DNA from: Flavobacterium sp. LC2016-13
GTDB lineage: Bacteria > Bacteroidota > Bacteroidia > Flavobacteriales > Flavobacteriaceae
Assembly (NCBI RefSeq): GCF_009707955.1
Contig: NZ_WMDQ01000001.1
Coordinates: 434,001 to 498,000, forward strand
DNA: 64,000 nucleotides
Direction: 5' to 3'
The translations under genes were made by a program, and so were the position numbers. Position 1 is the first letter of the stretch. Each line of letters starts with the position of its first letter. Positions 1-10,131 of this stretch are shown here, in pieces. The notes beneath the pieces were generated by a model that was not told the origin of the DNA, ran no database searches, and saw nothing but the letters and a program-made list of their open reading frames with translations.

Positions 1-3000
1 AATTGTAAAAGTTGGACTTGCATTACATTGCGGAGTTGCCGCCGGATAATTTACAGGAACACTAACTGTTGGGTTTAATGAAAACTCCATTGTAACTGCC
101 GGTTTTGTGTTTTCAAATCCATCAGCACCTTCTGTCCATTGACCATTTGCCAATAACCATCCCGGCCAGTCTAATCCATTTCCGTCATTATCAATAATAG
201 CACCCAGCCATAAAATATTTCCGCTTAATGGTAAATTGGTTTGAGTTGCTACTACATTATTATTACTGTCAATCCATTTAATTGTCAATAAATTATTTGG
301 CGTAAAATTGTCAGGGACAACATTATAAGATACGTAAGGAACATTATTAGAACAATAACTGTTTGCCGTAACTGTCATTGTTGGTTCATCAACAGTTACT
401 TCGATAGTTGCTGTGCTACAATTTGTAGGGTTTAGTTTTTCGCATATTTGATAAACTATTTCATAAGTTCCTCTTGGCGCATTTGCTCCTACTGTTACCG
501 TTCCGTCAGGGTTTAATGTTAAAACCCCTTTTGGATCTGCTGTTACGATTGAAAGATTCAAATCTGCTGCAACAACTGGTAATCCATTGTTTTTATCATT
601 ATCAAAAACATTCACAACCGTTTGAGGCTGATTTATTCCAACAACTGATGGAACTGTATCCGGATTAGCTTTTAAATCTCCTGCCGTTACGATTACTTCG
701 ATAGTTGCTGTACTGCAATTTGTTGGGTTTAATTTTTCACAAATCTGGTATGTCAAATCGTAAGTTCCTGCTGGTGCATTTGCACCTACTGTTACTGTTC
801 CATCAGGATTTAATGTTAAAACCCCTTTTGGATCTGCTGTTACGATTGATAAGTTTAAATCTGTTGAAACAACTGCTATTCCGTTATTGGTATCATTATC
901 AAAAACATTCACAACCGTCTGTGGCTGATTTGTTGTGATAACTGAAGCAACTGTATCGGTATTGGCTTTTAAATCTCCCGCTGAAACAACTATCGTACTT
1001 TTCGCTGAATCGCAATTTGTTGGGTTTGTAATTTCACAGATGCTGTATTCTACTTCGTAATTTCCTGCCGGTGTGCCCGCAGGTACGCTTACCGTTCCGT
1101 CTGAATTTAAGGTAAATCCTGTTGGAACCGTGATTGGTGTTAATTTAACTTCGCCTGCACTTGTTCCAATTACTACCGGATTTCCGTTTAACGTGTCATT
1201 TAAAACCAATGATTCTGTTTTACCTCCAACATTTCCTCTTACTATCGTAGTTGTCGTTTCTGTTACCGCATCAATTCCAGGAGCCGTTACGGTTACTTCG
1301 ATAGTTGCTGTACTGCAGTTGGTTGGGTTTAATTTTTCACAAATCTGATATGTCAAATCGTAAGTTCCTGCTGGTGCATTTGCGTCTACTGTTACTGTTC
1401 CGTCTGCATTTAATGTTAAAACTCCTTTTGGATCTGCCGTTACGATTGAAAGGTTCAAGTCTGCTGCAACAACTGCTGCTCCGTTATTGGTATCATTATC
1501 AAAAACATTCACAACCGTTTGTGGCTGATTTGTTGTGATAACTGAAGCAACTGTATCGGTATTGGCTTTTAAATCTCCTGCAGAAACTACAATCGTACTT
1601 TTTGCTGAATCGCAGTTCGTTGGGTTTGTAATTTCACAGATGCTGTATTCTAATTCGTAGTTTCCTGCAGGTGTTCCTGCCGGTACACTTACCGTTCCGT
1701 CCGCATTTAAGATAAATCCTGTTGGAACTGAAATTGGCGTTAATTTAACGTCTCCGTTTTGGGTTCCGATCACAACCGGATTTCCGTTTAATGTGTCATT
1801 TAAAACCAATGATTCTGTTTTACCTCCAACATTTCCTCTTACTATAGTGGCTGTCGTTTCCGTTACCGCATCAATTCTAGGAGCCGTTACGGTTACTTCG
1901 ATAGTTGCTGTACTGCAGTTGGTTGGGTTTAATTTTTCACAGATTTGGTATGTCAAATCGTATGTTCCTGCTGGTGCGTTTGCGCCTACCGTTACTGTTC
2001 CGTCTGCATTTAATGTTAAAACTCCTTTTGGATCTGCCGTTACGATTGAAAGGTTCAGATCTGCTACAACAACTGCTGCTCCGTTATTGGTATCGTTATC
2101 AAAAACATTCACAACCGTTTGCGGCTGGTTTGTTGTGATAACCGAAGGAACTGTATCAGCATTCGCTTTTAAATCTCCTGCTGAAACTACAATCGTACTT
2201 TTTGCTGAATCGCAATTGGTTGGATTTGTGATCTCGCAGATGCTGTATTCTACTTCGTAGTTTCCTGCCGTTGTACCAGCCGGTACGCTTACCGTTCCGT
2301 CTGCATTTAACGTAAAGCCTGTTGGAACTGTGATTGGAGTCAATTTAACTTCTCCGTTTTGTGTTCCAATCACAACCGGATTTCCGTTTAACGTGTCATT
2401 TAAAACCAATGATTCTGTTTTACCTCCAACATTTCCTCTTACTATTGTTGATGTTGTTTCCGTAACTGCGTCGATTCCAGGAGCTGTTACTGTTACTTCG
2501 ATAGTTGCTGTACTGCAGTTGGTTGGGTTTAATTTTTCACAAATCTGGTATGTCAAATCGTATGTTCCTGCTGGCGCATTTGCGCCTACCGTTACTGTTC
2601 CGTCTGTATTTAATGTTAAAACTCCTTTTGGATCTGCCGTTACGATTGAAAGGTTCAGGTCTGCTGCAACAACTGCTACTGCATTATTGGTATCATTATC
2701 AAAAACATTCACAACCGTCTGTGGCTGGTTTGTTGTGATAACCGATGGAACTGTATCAGCATTCGCTTTTAAATCTCCTGCCGATACAACTATCGTACTT
2801 TTTGCTGAATCGCAATTCGTTGGATTTGTAATTTCACAGATGCTGTATTCTACTTCGTAGTTTCCTGTAGGTGTTCCCGCTGGTACGCTTACCGTTCCGT
2901 CTGCATTCAAGGTAAATCCTGTTGGAACTGTAATAGCTGTTAATTTAACTTCGCCTGCACTTGTTCCGATGACAACCGGATTCCCGTTTAACGTATCATT

Positions 3001-6000
3001 TAAAACCAATGATTCTGTTTTTCCTCCTATATTTCCTCTTACTATCGTAGATGTTGTTTCTGTTACCGCATCAATTCCAGGAGCCGTTACGGTTACTTCG
3101 ATAGTTGCTGTACTGCAGTTGGTTGGGTTTAATTTTTCACAAATTTGGTATGTCAAATCGTATGTTCCTGCTGGTGCGTTTGCGCCTACCGTTACGGTTC
3201 CGTCAGGGTTTAAGGTTAAAACTCCTTTTGGATCTGCTGTTACTATTGAAAGGCTCAGATCTGCTGCAACAACTGCTGCTCCGTTATTGGTATCGTTATC
3301 AAAAACATTTACAACCGTTTGTGGCTGATTTGTTGTGATAACTGAAGCAACTGTATCGGTATTGGCTTTTAAATCTCCTGCAGAAACTACAATCGTACTT
3401 TTTGCTGAATCGCAGTTCGTTGGGTTTGTAATTTCACAGATGCTGTATTCTACTTCGTAGTTTCCTGCAGGTGTTCCCGCTGCAACGGTTACTGTTCCGT
3501 TTGCATTCAGCGTTAATCTAATTGGAACTGTGATAGCCGTTAATTTTACCTGTCCTGCAGCCGTTCCGATTACAACCGGATTTCCGTTTAAGGTATCATT
3601 CGCTACTAACGTTGCCGTTGTACCTCCTGTGTTTCCGTTGATTGCCGGTGTTGTCGTTTCCGTTACTGCATCGATTACTGCTTCTCCAACAACTATTGTG
3701 CTTTTAACAGCGTCACAGTTTGTCGGGTTTGTTATTTCGCAGATGCTGTATTCTACTTCGTAGTTTCCTTTTGGGGTGTTGGCTGCAACGGTTACTGTTC
3801 CGTTTGCGTTCAGGGTTAATCCTGTTGGAACTGTAATAGCTGTTAATTTAACTTGTCCGCTTTGGGTTCCGATTACAACCGGGTTTCCGTTTAGGGTATC
3901 ATTCGCTACTAACGTTGCCGTTGTACCGCCTGTGTTTCCGTTGATTGAAGTTGTCGTTTCCGTAACGGCATCGATTACTGCCTGATCCACAACCACGATA
4001 CTTTTTGTTGTATCACAGTTTGTCGGGTTGGTAATCTCGCAGATGCTGTATTCTACTTCGTAGTTTCCTTTTGGTGTGTTCGCTGCAACTGTTACTGTTC
4101 CGTTTGCATTCAGCGTTAATCCTGTTGGAACTGTGATAGCCGTTAATTTTACCTGTCCTGCAGCTGTTCCAATCACAACCGGATTTCCGTCTAGGGTATC
4201 ATTTGCTACTAACGTTGCCGTTGTACCGCCTGTGTTTCCGTTGATTGCCGGTGTTGTCGTTTCCGTTACGGCATCGATTATTGCCTGATCCACAACAATT
4301 GTGCTTTTAACAGCGTCACAGTTTGTTGGGTTGGTAATCTCACAGATGCTGTATTCTACTTCGTAATTTCCTTTTGGGGTATTTGGTGCAACTGTTACTG
4401 TTCCGTTTGCATTCAGCGTTAATCCTGTTGGAACTGTAATAGCCGTTAATTTAACTTGTCCGTTTTGGGTTCCGATTACAACCGGGTTTCCGTTCAGGGT
4501 ATCATTGGCTACTAACGTTGCCGTTGTACCACCCGTGTTTCCGTTGATCGAAGTTGTTGTTTCCGTAACGGCATCGATTACTGCCTGATCCACAACCACG
4601 ATACTTTTTGTTGTATCACAGTTTGTCGGGTTGGTAATCTCGCAGATGCTGTATTCTACTTCGTAGTTTCCTTTTGGTGTGTTCGCTGCAACTGTTACTG
4701 TTCCGTTTGCATTCAGCGTTAATCCTGTTGGAACTGTGATAGCCGTTAATTTAACTTGTCCGTTTTGGATTCCGATTACTACCGGATTTCCGTTTAAGGT
4801 ATCATTGGCAACCAACGTTGCTGTTGTACCGCCTGTATTTCCGTTGATTGCCGGTGTTGTCGTTTCCGTTACGGCATCGATTATTGCCTGATCCACAACC
4901 ACGATACTTTTTGTTGTATCACAGTTTGTCGGGTTGGTAATCTCACAGATGCTGTATTCTACTTCGTAGTTTCCTTTTGGTGTGTTCGCTGCAACTGTTA
5001 CTGTTCCGTTTGCATTCAGCGTTAATCCTGTTGGAACTGTGATAGCCGTTAATTTAACTTGTCCGTTTTGGATTCCGATTACAACCGGGTTACCGTTCAG
5101 GGTATCATTCGCTACCAACGTTGCTGTTGTACCGCCTGTATTTCCGTTGATTGCCGGTGTTGTTGTTTCCGTAACCGCGTCGATTACTGCCTGATCCACA
5201 ACCACGATACTTTTTGTTGTATCACAGTTTGTCGGGTTGGTAATCTCACAGATGCTGTATTCTACTTCGTAATTTCCTTTTGGTGTGTTCGCTGCAACTG
5301 TTACTGTTCCGTTTGCGTTCAGGGTTAATCCTGTTGGAACTGTAATCGCGGTCAATTTTACCTGTCCGTTTTGTGTTCCGATTACTACCGGATTTCCGTT
5401 CAGGGTATCATTGGCTACCAACGTTGCCGTTGTACCGCCTGTGTTTCCGTTGATTGAAGTTGTCATTTCCGTAACTGCGTCGATTACTGCTTCTTTTACA
5501 ACCACGATACTTTTTACCTGATCACAGTTTGTCGGGTTAGTAATCTCGCAGATGCTGTATTCTACTTCATAGTTTCCTGCAGGTGTGTTTGGTGCAACTG
5601 TTACTGTTCCGTTTGCGTTCAGGGTTAATCCTGTTGGAACTGTAATCGCTGTTAATTTAACTTGTCCGTTTTGTGTTCCGATTACTACCGGATTTCCGTT
5701 TAGGGTATCATTCGCTACCAACGTTGCTGTTGTACCACCCGTGTTTCCGTTGATTGCCGGTGTTGTAGTTTCCGTAACGGCATCGATTACAGCTTCTCCA
5801 ACAACTATTGTGCTTTTAACTGCATCACAGTTTGTCGGATTGGTAATCTCACAGATGCTGTATTCTACTTCGTAGTTTCCTTTTGGTGTGTTCGCTGCAA
5901 CTGTTACTGTTCCGTTTGCGTTCAGCGTTAATCCTGTTGGAACTGTAATCGCGGTCAATTTTACCTGTCCGTTTTGTGTTCCGATTACTACCGGATTTCC

Positions 6001-9000
6001 GTTCAGGGTATCATTGGCTACCAACGTTGCCGTTGTACCTCCTGTGTTTCCGTTGATCGAAGTTGTTGTTTCCGTAACCGCATCGATTACTGCCTGATCC
6101 ACAACTACGATACTTTTTGTTGTATCACAGTTTGTCGGGTTTGTAATCTCGCAGATGCTGTATTCTACTTCGTAATTTCCTTTTGGTGTGTTTGGTGCAA
6201 CTGTTACCGTTCCGTTTGCGTTCAGGGTTAATCCTGTTGGAACTGTAATAGCTGTTAATTTAACTTGTCCTGCAGCGGTTCCGATCACAACAGGATTTCC
6301 GTTCAGGGTATCATTGGCAACCAACGTTGCCGTTGTACCGCCTGTATTTCCATTGATTGCCGGTGTTGTTGTTTCCGTAACGGCATCGATTACTGCCTGA
6401 TCCACAACCACGATACTTTTTGTTGTATCACAGTTTGTCGGGTTTGTAATCTCGCAGATGCTGTATTCTACTTCGTAGTTTCCTTTTGGTGTATTTGGTG
6501 CAACTGTTACCGTTCCGTTTGCATTCAGCGTTAATCCTGTTGGAACTGTAATGGCAGTTAATTTAACTTGTCCTGCAGCGGTTCCAATCACAACCGGATT
6601 TCCGTCTAGGGTATCATTTGCTACTAACGTTGCTGTTGTACCGCCTGTGTTTCCGTTGATTGAAGTTGTTGTTTCCGTAACCGCGTCGATTACTGGCGCA
6701 ACTACAGTTATTTTTACCGAAGCTGTGCTACAATTTGTAGGATTTATTTTTTCACAAATAGTATAATCAAAAGTATAATTTCCTGCTGGTGTTAATGCAT
6801 TTACACTAACAGCTCCAGTGGTTGTATTAAAGTTTAAAACTGATGGTAAAGTACTTGCTAAAGTAATAGTTACATCATTTTCAATTACATTATTACAATT
6901 CAAACTGTCATTACTTAATACAGTTGAAACTGCTGTTCCGCCTGAATATCCATTAAAATTAGAAACAATATCATCATTTGCTTTTATTGGGCCTACTATT
7001 TTTACCGTTTGGGTACAAGTTTGCGTGTTTCCGGAATTATCCGTTACCGTCCATGTAACTGTGGTTACTCCGATAGGGAAAGTTGTTGGTGCATTATTGG
7101 TTACCGAAGCAACGCCACAATTGTCTGCCGTTGTTGGTGTTCCCAAAACAACGCCTGTTGCTGTACATGAATTGGCATCGGCCGCTTTGGTAACATTCGC
7201 AGGGCACGTAATTGTTGGTTTTTGTGTATCTGTAACGGTTACCGTTTGAGTACACGTTTGCGTGTTTCCTGAATTATCCGTTACCGTCCATGTAACTGTG
7301 GTTACTCCGATAGGGAAAGTTGTTGGTGCATTATTGGTTACCGAAGCAACGCCACAATTGTCTGCCGTTGTTGGTGTTCCCAAAACAACGCCTGTTGCTG
7401 TACATGAATTGGCATCGGCTGCTTTGGTAACATTCGCAGGACAAGTAATTGTTGGTTTTTGTGTATCGCTAACTTTAACTGTCGAAGCTGCCGAAGTGTT
7501 TTCACAAGTTGTTGTCGAATTTGTAACTTTAACTTTATAAGCTCCATCAGCCGTCACAACTAATGTCGATGCTGTTTGTCCGCTAATTACAATATTATCT
7601 TTATACCAAACATAAGCTGGAGAAGCTGCATTTGTAACAGCAGTCAAAGTAGTTGTAGCACATGCCGTTAATGTTCCTGTTATAGAAGCTGTCGGAGTTG
7701 GATTAACTGTTACGGTTCTTGTCGAAGTAGCATCTGCACAACCTCCGGTTCCTGTAACTCTATATGTAATTGTAACTGTTCCGGCAACAACTCCTGTAAT
7801 TAGTCCACTTGAATTTACTGTGGCAATGGTTGCATCACTACTTGTCCATGTACCGCCTGAATTTCCATTTGATGTAAAAGTTGTTGTACCTGAAATACAA
7901 ATGTTTTGTGTACCGGATAACGTTCCTGCATTTGGTGCAGTTGCAACCGTTACTACAACTGGTTTTATATCTGAACATCCAGCTGCAGTTGTGCCTTTTA
8001 TATAATATGTTCCTGCAGTAGCAGCAGTTGGTGTACTGTAAGCAGTTGTAGCTGCAGCATCTGTCCAATAAGTAAATGTTAAACCAGAAGTACTACCTGC
8101 TGTAATTGCTGTAGCAGTAATATCAACTTTTGATGGAGCACATACTGATGCCGGATTAGTAATAACAACTGTTGGCAAAGGATTTGGAGTAGTCGAAACA
8201 CTAGCTGAGTTATTTGCCGAATTAGTATCCGGAACTGAACTTGGTATTGCAGCTGTATTTGTATAAACTCCACTTGCATTTACTTTAGCAACAATTTTTA
8301 AAGTTGCCGAAATTCCACCATCTACATCGCCAATACTCCAGACTCCGGTTGTTGAATTATAAGTACCAACTGATGGTGTTGAACTAACAAATGTATAACC
8401 GGTAGGAAGTAAATCATTTACCGAAACTCCAGAGGCATTATTTGAACCAAGGTTACTTAGTTTCACTGTAAATTCTACATTTGATCCTACACATGGTGTT
8501 GCATTATCAACTGTTTTTGTAACTGCTAAATCAGTACATAAAGTAACTGATACAGGTTTTGATTGCGTTTGAGCTCCACATGTTAATGTTGAAGCTACTG
8601 AATAAGCACCAGTTTTAGTGGCTGTATATGTACTTGAATTTGCTCCGGAAATTGCCGTCCCATTCAAATACCATTGGTATGGAGCAAATCCTGATGGAGT
8701 TGTTAACATTGCAGAGCTATTTGTACATCCTCCTCCAGAAACATAAGTAAATGTTGGATCTTCAGGCTGAACAGCAAAATTAGAGAAAAAACCCGCCATA
8801 GAGAAACCTCCACCTTGTTGTACAATCGAAACTGTTAATTTGGCATCACTTGATATAGAAAGAATATCTGGACTTCCAATATTAGTATCTTCAAAATTTA
8901 TCAAATACCAGCCGGTTGTTCCTAATTGATGACGTACTGCTACTCCAGATTTTGTCTCAATATCTACTCCATTTATATATACTTTTGAAGTAGCATCTTT

Positions 9001-10131
9001 TAAAAGAACATATCCAAAATATGGTAATGAACCTGTACCGTAATTTCTAAATTTTGCCGTTTCGATAAATTTAGATCCTCCACATTCAGAAACGGGAGCA
9101 ATTGTAGAAATATCAACCTCACATGATTGTGCTGTACCTGAGTAAACGGCAACATTTTTATCTGCAGAAACTCTTGAAGCTGAAAAACTGGTATTAGAAA
9201 CACCATTTTTAAATGTAAAAAAGTTTCCTGCTGTAGCTAAAACAGTTGTTGTTGTTGCTGTTAATGCTCCCGTTACAGAAAAAGTATTTACTGTAACAGT
9301 AGTATTATCTTTTGTTGCCACAACAGTAGTTTGTTCTGCCGTATCATTTCCTTTTCCTCTTTCAATAAAATATTCTGAACCTAAAACTGCCTCTGGAGGA
9401 ACTTGATTATAAGCTCCATCTCCACAGCCACCAGGAGTATCAATCGCTGCAGACGTATTCATTACAGTAGGATTTGAAGACTGCACTAAAGTTCCTATTG
9501 CTGTTTTAAATAAGTAACTTTGTCCTGCATTTAATGTAGCTTTTACAACACCACCAATTGTAACAGTCGTACCATTAGTGATAGCCATAATGCTATAGAT
9601 TGGACGTTGATCGCCATAATTGTTAAAATTCCCTAAAGAACCATCTCTGTAATATCCTACTCTAAATCTTACTCCAACTCCTGCATCTCCAAAACTTGTC
9701 AATGCGGCATTTCCTTTTATATCCTGATCTGTACCATCACCGCCTAAAGCATCAGAAGCTACATTTCGTAAATTGATCGATATCGGGCCAGTACCTGTAA
9801 CGATCAATCCCGCCGCATTCAAAACTGTATCAAACGCAAATGCAGGTGCTGCACTAGGTAACCCCGCAAATCTATACACGGCAGGCGTTCCTTTTACAGC
9901 TGATAAAGTTGTTATTGCAGTACCATCACTTTTTGTTATAGTAATACTTACAGCAGTTGTAGAATTAGTTGCAATTACAATTTCATTTGCTTTACTAAAA
10001 TACTGCCAAGGCGCAGGTGCAATATAATGCTTGTTATAAAATTGAGCTGAAGCATTATAGCTAACGAATAAAAATAAAATAAAAGAGATTAGTCTAAATA
10101 AATTAAACTTCCTAAAAGTAAAGTTACGCAT
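1..10131 (-). CDS. Giant secreted repeat adhesin, C-terminus off window
   Basis: The frame is open from ATG at 10131 to the left edge, giving at least 3377 residues without a stop. Residues 1-29 form a signal peptide (cleavage after NASA). Residues 30-470 resemble the IgGFc-binding N-terminal domain (for example SADKNVAVYSG). An Ig-like segment follows, then a DUF11-type domain at about 530-640 (DLAVTKTVDN), further Ig/BIG2-like segments to about 885, two HYR domains at about 887-1045, and 22 repeats of about 100 residues at about 1047-3243. The last 134 visible residues are non-repetitive. Every tandem repeat keeps a C-x7-C pair ending NPTNC, so disulfides are likely and cytoplasmic location is not. 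Size and layout fit a type IX-secreted, gliding-associated cell-surface adhesin, but the C-terminal sorting domain that would prove this lies outside the window. The role in adhesion is inference. Confidence 0.9.
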   Translation of the reverse strand, partial: MRNFTFRKFNLFRLISFILFLFVSYNASAQFYNKHYIAPAPWQYFSKANEIVIATNSTTAVSITITKSDGTAITTLSAVKGTPAVYRFAGLPSAAPAFAFDTVLNAAGLIVTGTGPISINLRNVASDALGGDGTDQDIKGNAALTSFGDAGVGVRFRVGYYRDGSLGNFNNYGDQRPIYSIMAITNGTTVTIGGVVKATLNAGQSYLFKTAIGTLVQSSNPTVMNTSAAIDTPGGCGDGAYNQVPPEAVLGSEYFIERGKGNDTAEQTTVVATKDNTTVTVNTFSVTGALTATTTTVLATAGNFFTFKNGVSNTSFSASRVSADKNVAVYSGTAQSCEVDISTIAPVSECGGSKFIETAKFRNYGTGSLPYFGYVLLKDATSKVYINGVDIETKSGVAVRHQLGTTGWYLINFEDTNIGSPDILSISSDAKLTVSIVQQGGGFSMAGFFSNFAVQPEDPTFTYVSGGGCTNSSAMLTTPSGFAPYQWYLNGTAISGANSSTYTATKTGAYSVASTLTCGAQTQSKPVSVTLCTDLAVTKTVDNATPCVGSNVEFTVKLSNLGSNNASGVSVNDLLPTGYTFVSSTPSVGTYNSTTGVWSIGDVDGGISATLKIVAKVNASGVYTNTAAIPSSVPDTNSANNSASVSTTPNPLPTVVITNPASVCAPSKVDITATAITAGSTSGLTFTYWTDAAATTAYSTPTAATAGTYYIKGTTAAGCSDIKPVVVTVATAPNAGTLSGTQNICISGTTTFTSNGNSGGTWTSSDATIATVNSSGLITGVVAGTVTITYRVTGTGGCADATSTRTVTVNPTPTASITGTLTACATTTLTAVTNAASPAYVWYKDNIVISGQTASTLVVTADGAYKVKVTNSTTTCENTSAASTVKVSDTQKPTITCPANVTKAADANSCTATGVVLGTPTTADNCGVASVTNNAPTTFPIGVTTVTWTVTDNSGNTQTCTQTVTVTDTQKPTITCPANVTKAADANSCTATGVVLGTPTTADNCGVASVTNNAPTTFPIGVTTVTWTVTDNSGNTQTCTQTVKIVGPIKANDDIVSNFNGYSGGTAVSTVLSNDSLNCNNVIENDVTITLASTLPSVLNFNTTTGAVSVNALTPAGNYTFDYTICEKINPTNCSTASVKITVVAPVIDAVTETTTSINGNTGGTTATLVANDTLDGNPVVIGTAAGQVKLTAITVPTGLTLNANGTVTVAPNTPKGNYEVEYSICEITNPTNCDTTKSIVVVDQAVIDAVTETTTPAINGNTGGTTATLVANDTLNGNPVVIGTAAGQVKLTAITVPTGLTLNANGTVTVAPNTPKGNYEVEYSICEITNPTNCDTTKSIVVVDQAVIDAVTETTTSINGNTGGTTATLVANDTLNGNPVVIGTQNGQVKLTAITVPTGLTLNANGTVTVAANTPKGNYEVEYSICEITNPTNCDAVKSTIVVGEAVIDAVTETTTPAINGNTGGTTATLVANDTLNGNPVVIGTQNGQVKLTAITVPTGLTLNANGTVTVAPNTPAGNYEVEYSICEITNPTNCDQVKSIVVVKEAVIDAVTEMTTSINGNTGGTTATLVANDTLNGNPVVIGTQNGQVKLTAITVPTGLTLNANGTVTVAANTPKGNYEVEYSICEITNPTNCDTTKSIVVVDQAVIDAVTETTTPAINGNTGGTTATLVANDTLNGNPVVIGIQNGQVKLTAITVPTGLTLNANGTVTVAANTPKGNYEVEYSICEITNPTNCDTTKSIVVVDQAIIDAVTETTTPAINGNTGGTTATLVANDTLNGNPVVIGIQNGQVKLTAITVPTGLTLNANGTVTVAANTPKGNYEVEYSICEITNPTNCDTTKSIVVVDQAVIDAVTETTTSINGNTGGTTATLVANDTLNGNPVVIGTQNGQVKLTAITVPTGLTLNANGTVTVAPNTPKGNYEVEYSICEITNPTNCDAVKSTIVVDQAIIDAVTETTTPAINGNTGGTTATLVANDTLDGNPVVIGTAAGQVKLTAITVPTGLTLNANGTVTVAANTPKGNYEVEYSICEITNPTNCDTTKSIVVVDQAVIDAVTETTTSINGNTGGTTATLVANDTLNGNPVVIGTQSGQVKLTAITVPTGLTLNANGTVTVAANTPKGNYEVEYSICEITNPTNCDAVKSTIVVGEAVIDAVTETTTPAINGNTGGTTATLVANDTLNGNPVVIGTAAGQVKLTAITVPIRLTLNANGTVTVAAGTPAGNYEVEYSICEITNPTNCDSAKSTIVVSAGDLKANTDTVASVITTNQPQTVVNVFDNDTNNGAAVVAADLSLSIVTADPKGVLTLNPDGTVTVGANAPAGTYDLTYQICEKLNPTNCSTATIEVTVTAPGIDAVTETTSTIVRGNIGGKTESLVLNDTLNGNPVVIGTSAGEVKLTAITVPTGFTLNADGTVSVPAGTPTGNYEVEYSICEITNPTNCDSAKSTIVVSAGDLKANADTVPSVITTNQPQTVVNVFDNDTNNAVAVVAADLNLSIVTADPKGVLTLNTDGTVTVGANAPAGTYDLTYQICEKLNPTNCSTATIEVTVTAPGIDAVTETTSTIVRGNVGGKTESLVLNDTLNGNPVVIGTQNGEVKLTPITVPTGFTLNADGTVSVPAGTTAGNYEVEYSICEITNPTNCDSAKSTIVVSAGDLKANADTVPSVITTNQPQTVVNVFDNDTNNGAAVVVADLNLSIVTADPKGVLTLNADGTVTVGANAPAGTYDLTYQICEKLNPTNCSTATIEVTVTAPRIDAVTETTATIVRGNVGGKTESLVLNDTLNGNPVVIGTQNGDVKLTPISVPTGFILNADGTVSVPAGTPAGNYELEYSICEITNPTNCDSAKSTIVVSAGDLKANTDTVASVITTNQPQTVVNVFDNDTNNGAAVVAADLNLSIVTADPKGVLTLNADGTVTVDANAPAGTYDLTYQICEKLNPTNCSTATIEVTVTAPGIDAVTETTTTIVRGNVGGKTESLVLNDTLNGNPVVIGTSAGEVKLTPITVPTGFTLNSDGTVSVPAGTPAGNYEVEYSICEITNPTNCDSAKSTIVVSAGDLKANTDTVASVITTNQPQTVVNVFDNDTNNGIAVVSTDLNLSIVTADPKGVLTLNPDGTVTVGANAPAGTYDLTYQICEKLNPTNCSTATIEVIVTAGDLKANPDTVPSVVGINQPQTVVNVFDNDKNNGLPVVAADLNLSIVTADPKGVLTLNPDGTVTVGANAPRGTYEIVYQICEKLNPTNCSTATIEVTVDEPTMTVTANSYCSNNVPYVSYNVVPDNFTPNNLLTIKWIDSNNNVVATQTNLPLSGNILWLGAIIDNDGNGLDWPGWLLANGQWTEGADGFENTKPAVTMEFSLNPTVSVPVNYPAATPQCNASPTFTI
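400..6996 (-). repeat. 22 tandem ~300-bp Ig/cadherin-like repeats in adhesin
   Basis: Repeat units are 300-303 bp, in frame. Reading the protein from its N-terminus there is one divergent unit (about 6700-6996), then 11 closely related units (about 3400-6700), then 10 units of two subtypes (about 400-3400). In that last block the two subtypes alternate as a 600-bp super-repeat, except that the last two units are the same subtype. Units contain a NDTLNGNPVV-type core, a LNA(N/D)GTVTV strand and the motif CE(I/K)(T/L/I)NPTNC. The 11-unit block mixes 100- and 101-residue versions that differ by TTTSING versus TTTPAING. Neighbouring copies are almost identical in DNA, as expected from recent duplication or gene conversion. 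Confidence 0.92.
7001..7475 (-). repeat. Two near-identical HYR domains (237-bp tandem repeat)
   Basis: Two 79-residue units lie in tandem. Each starts DTQKPTITCPANVTKAAD, continues with SCTATG and DNCGVASVTNNAP, and ends TVTWTVTDNSGNTQTC. This is the hyalin-repeat (HYR) pattern. The DNA copies differ at only a few positions over 237 bp, so the duplication is recent. Confidence 0.88.

Noticed and set aside
400..6996. Possible CRISPR array
   Set aside because: Units are 300 bp, in frame and protein-coding; there are no short repeats with unique spacers.
474..7540. Many open frames on the plus strand across the repeat array, plus short minus-strand frames near 7338-9206
   Set aside because: They are antisense or out-of-frame shadows of the adhesin and recur with the 300-bp repeat period.
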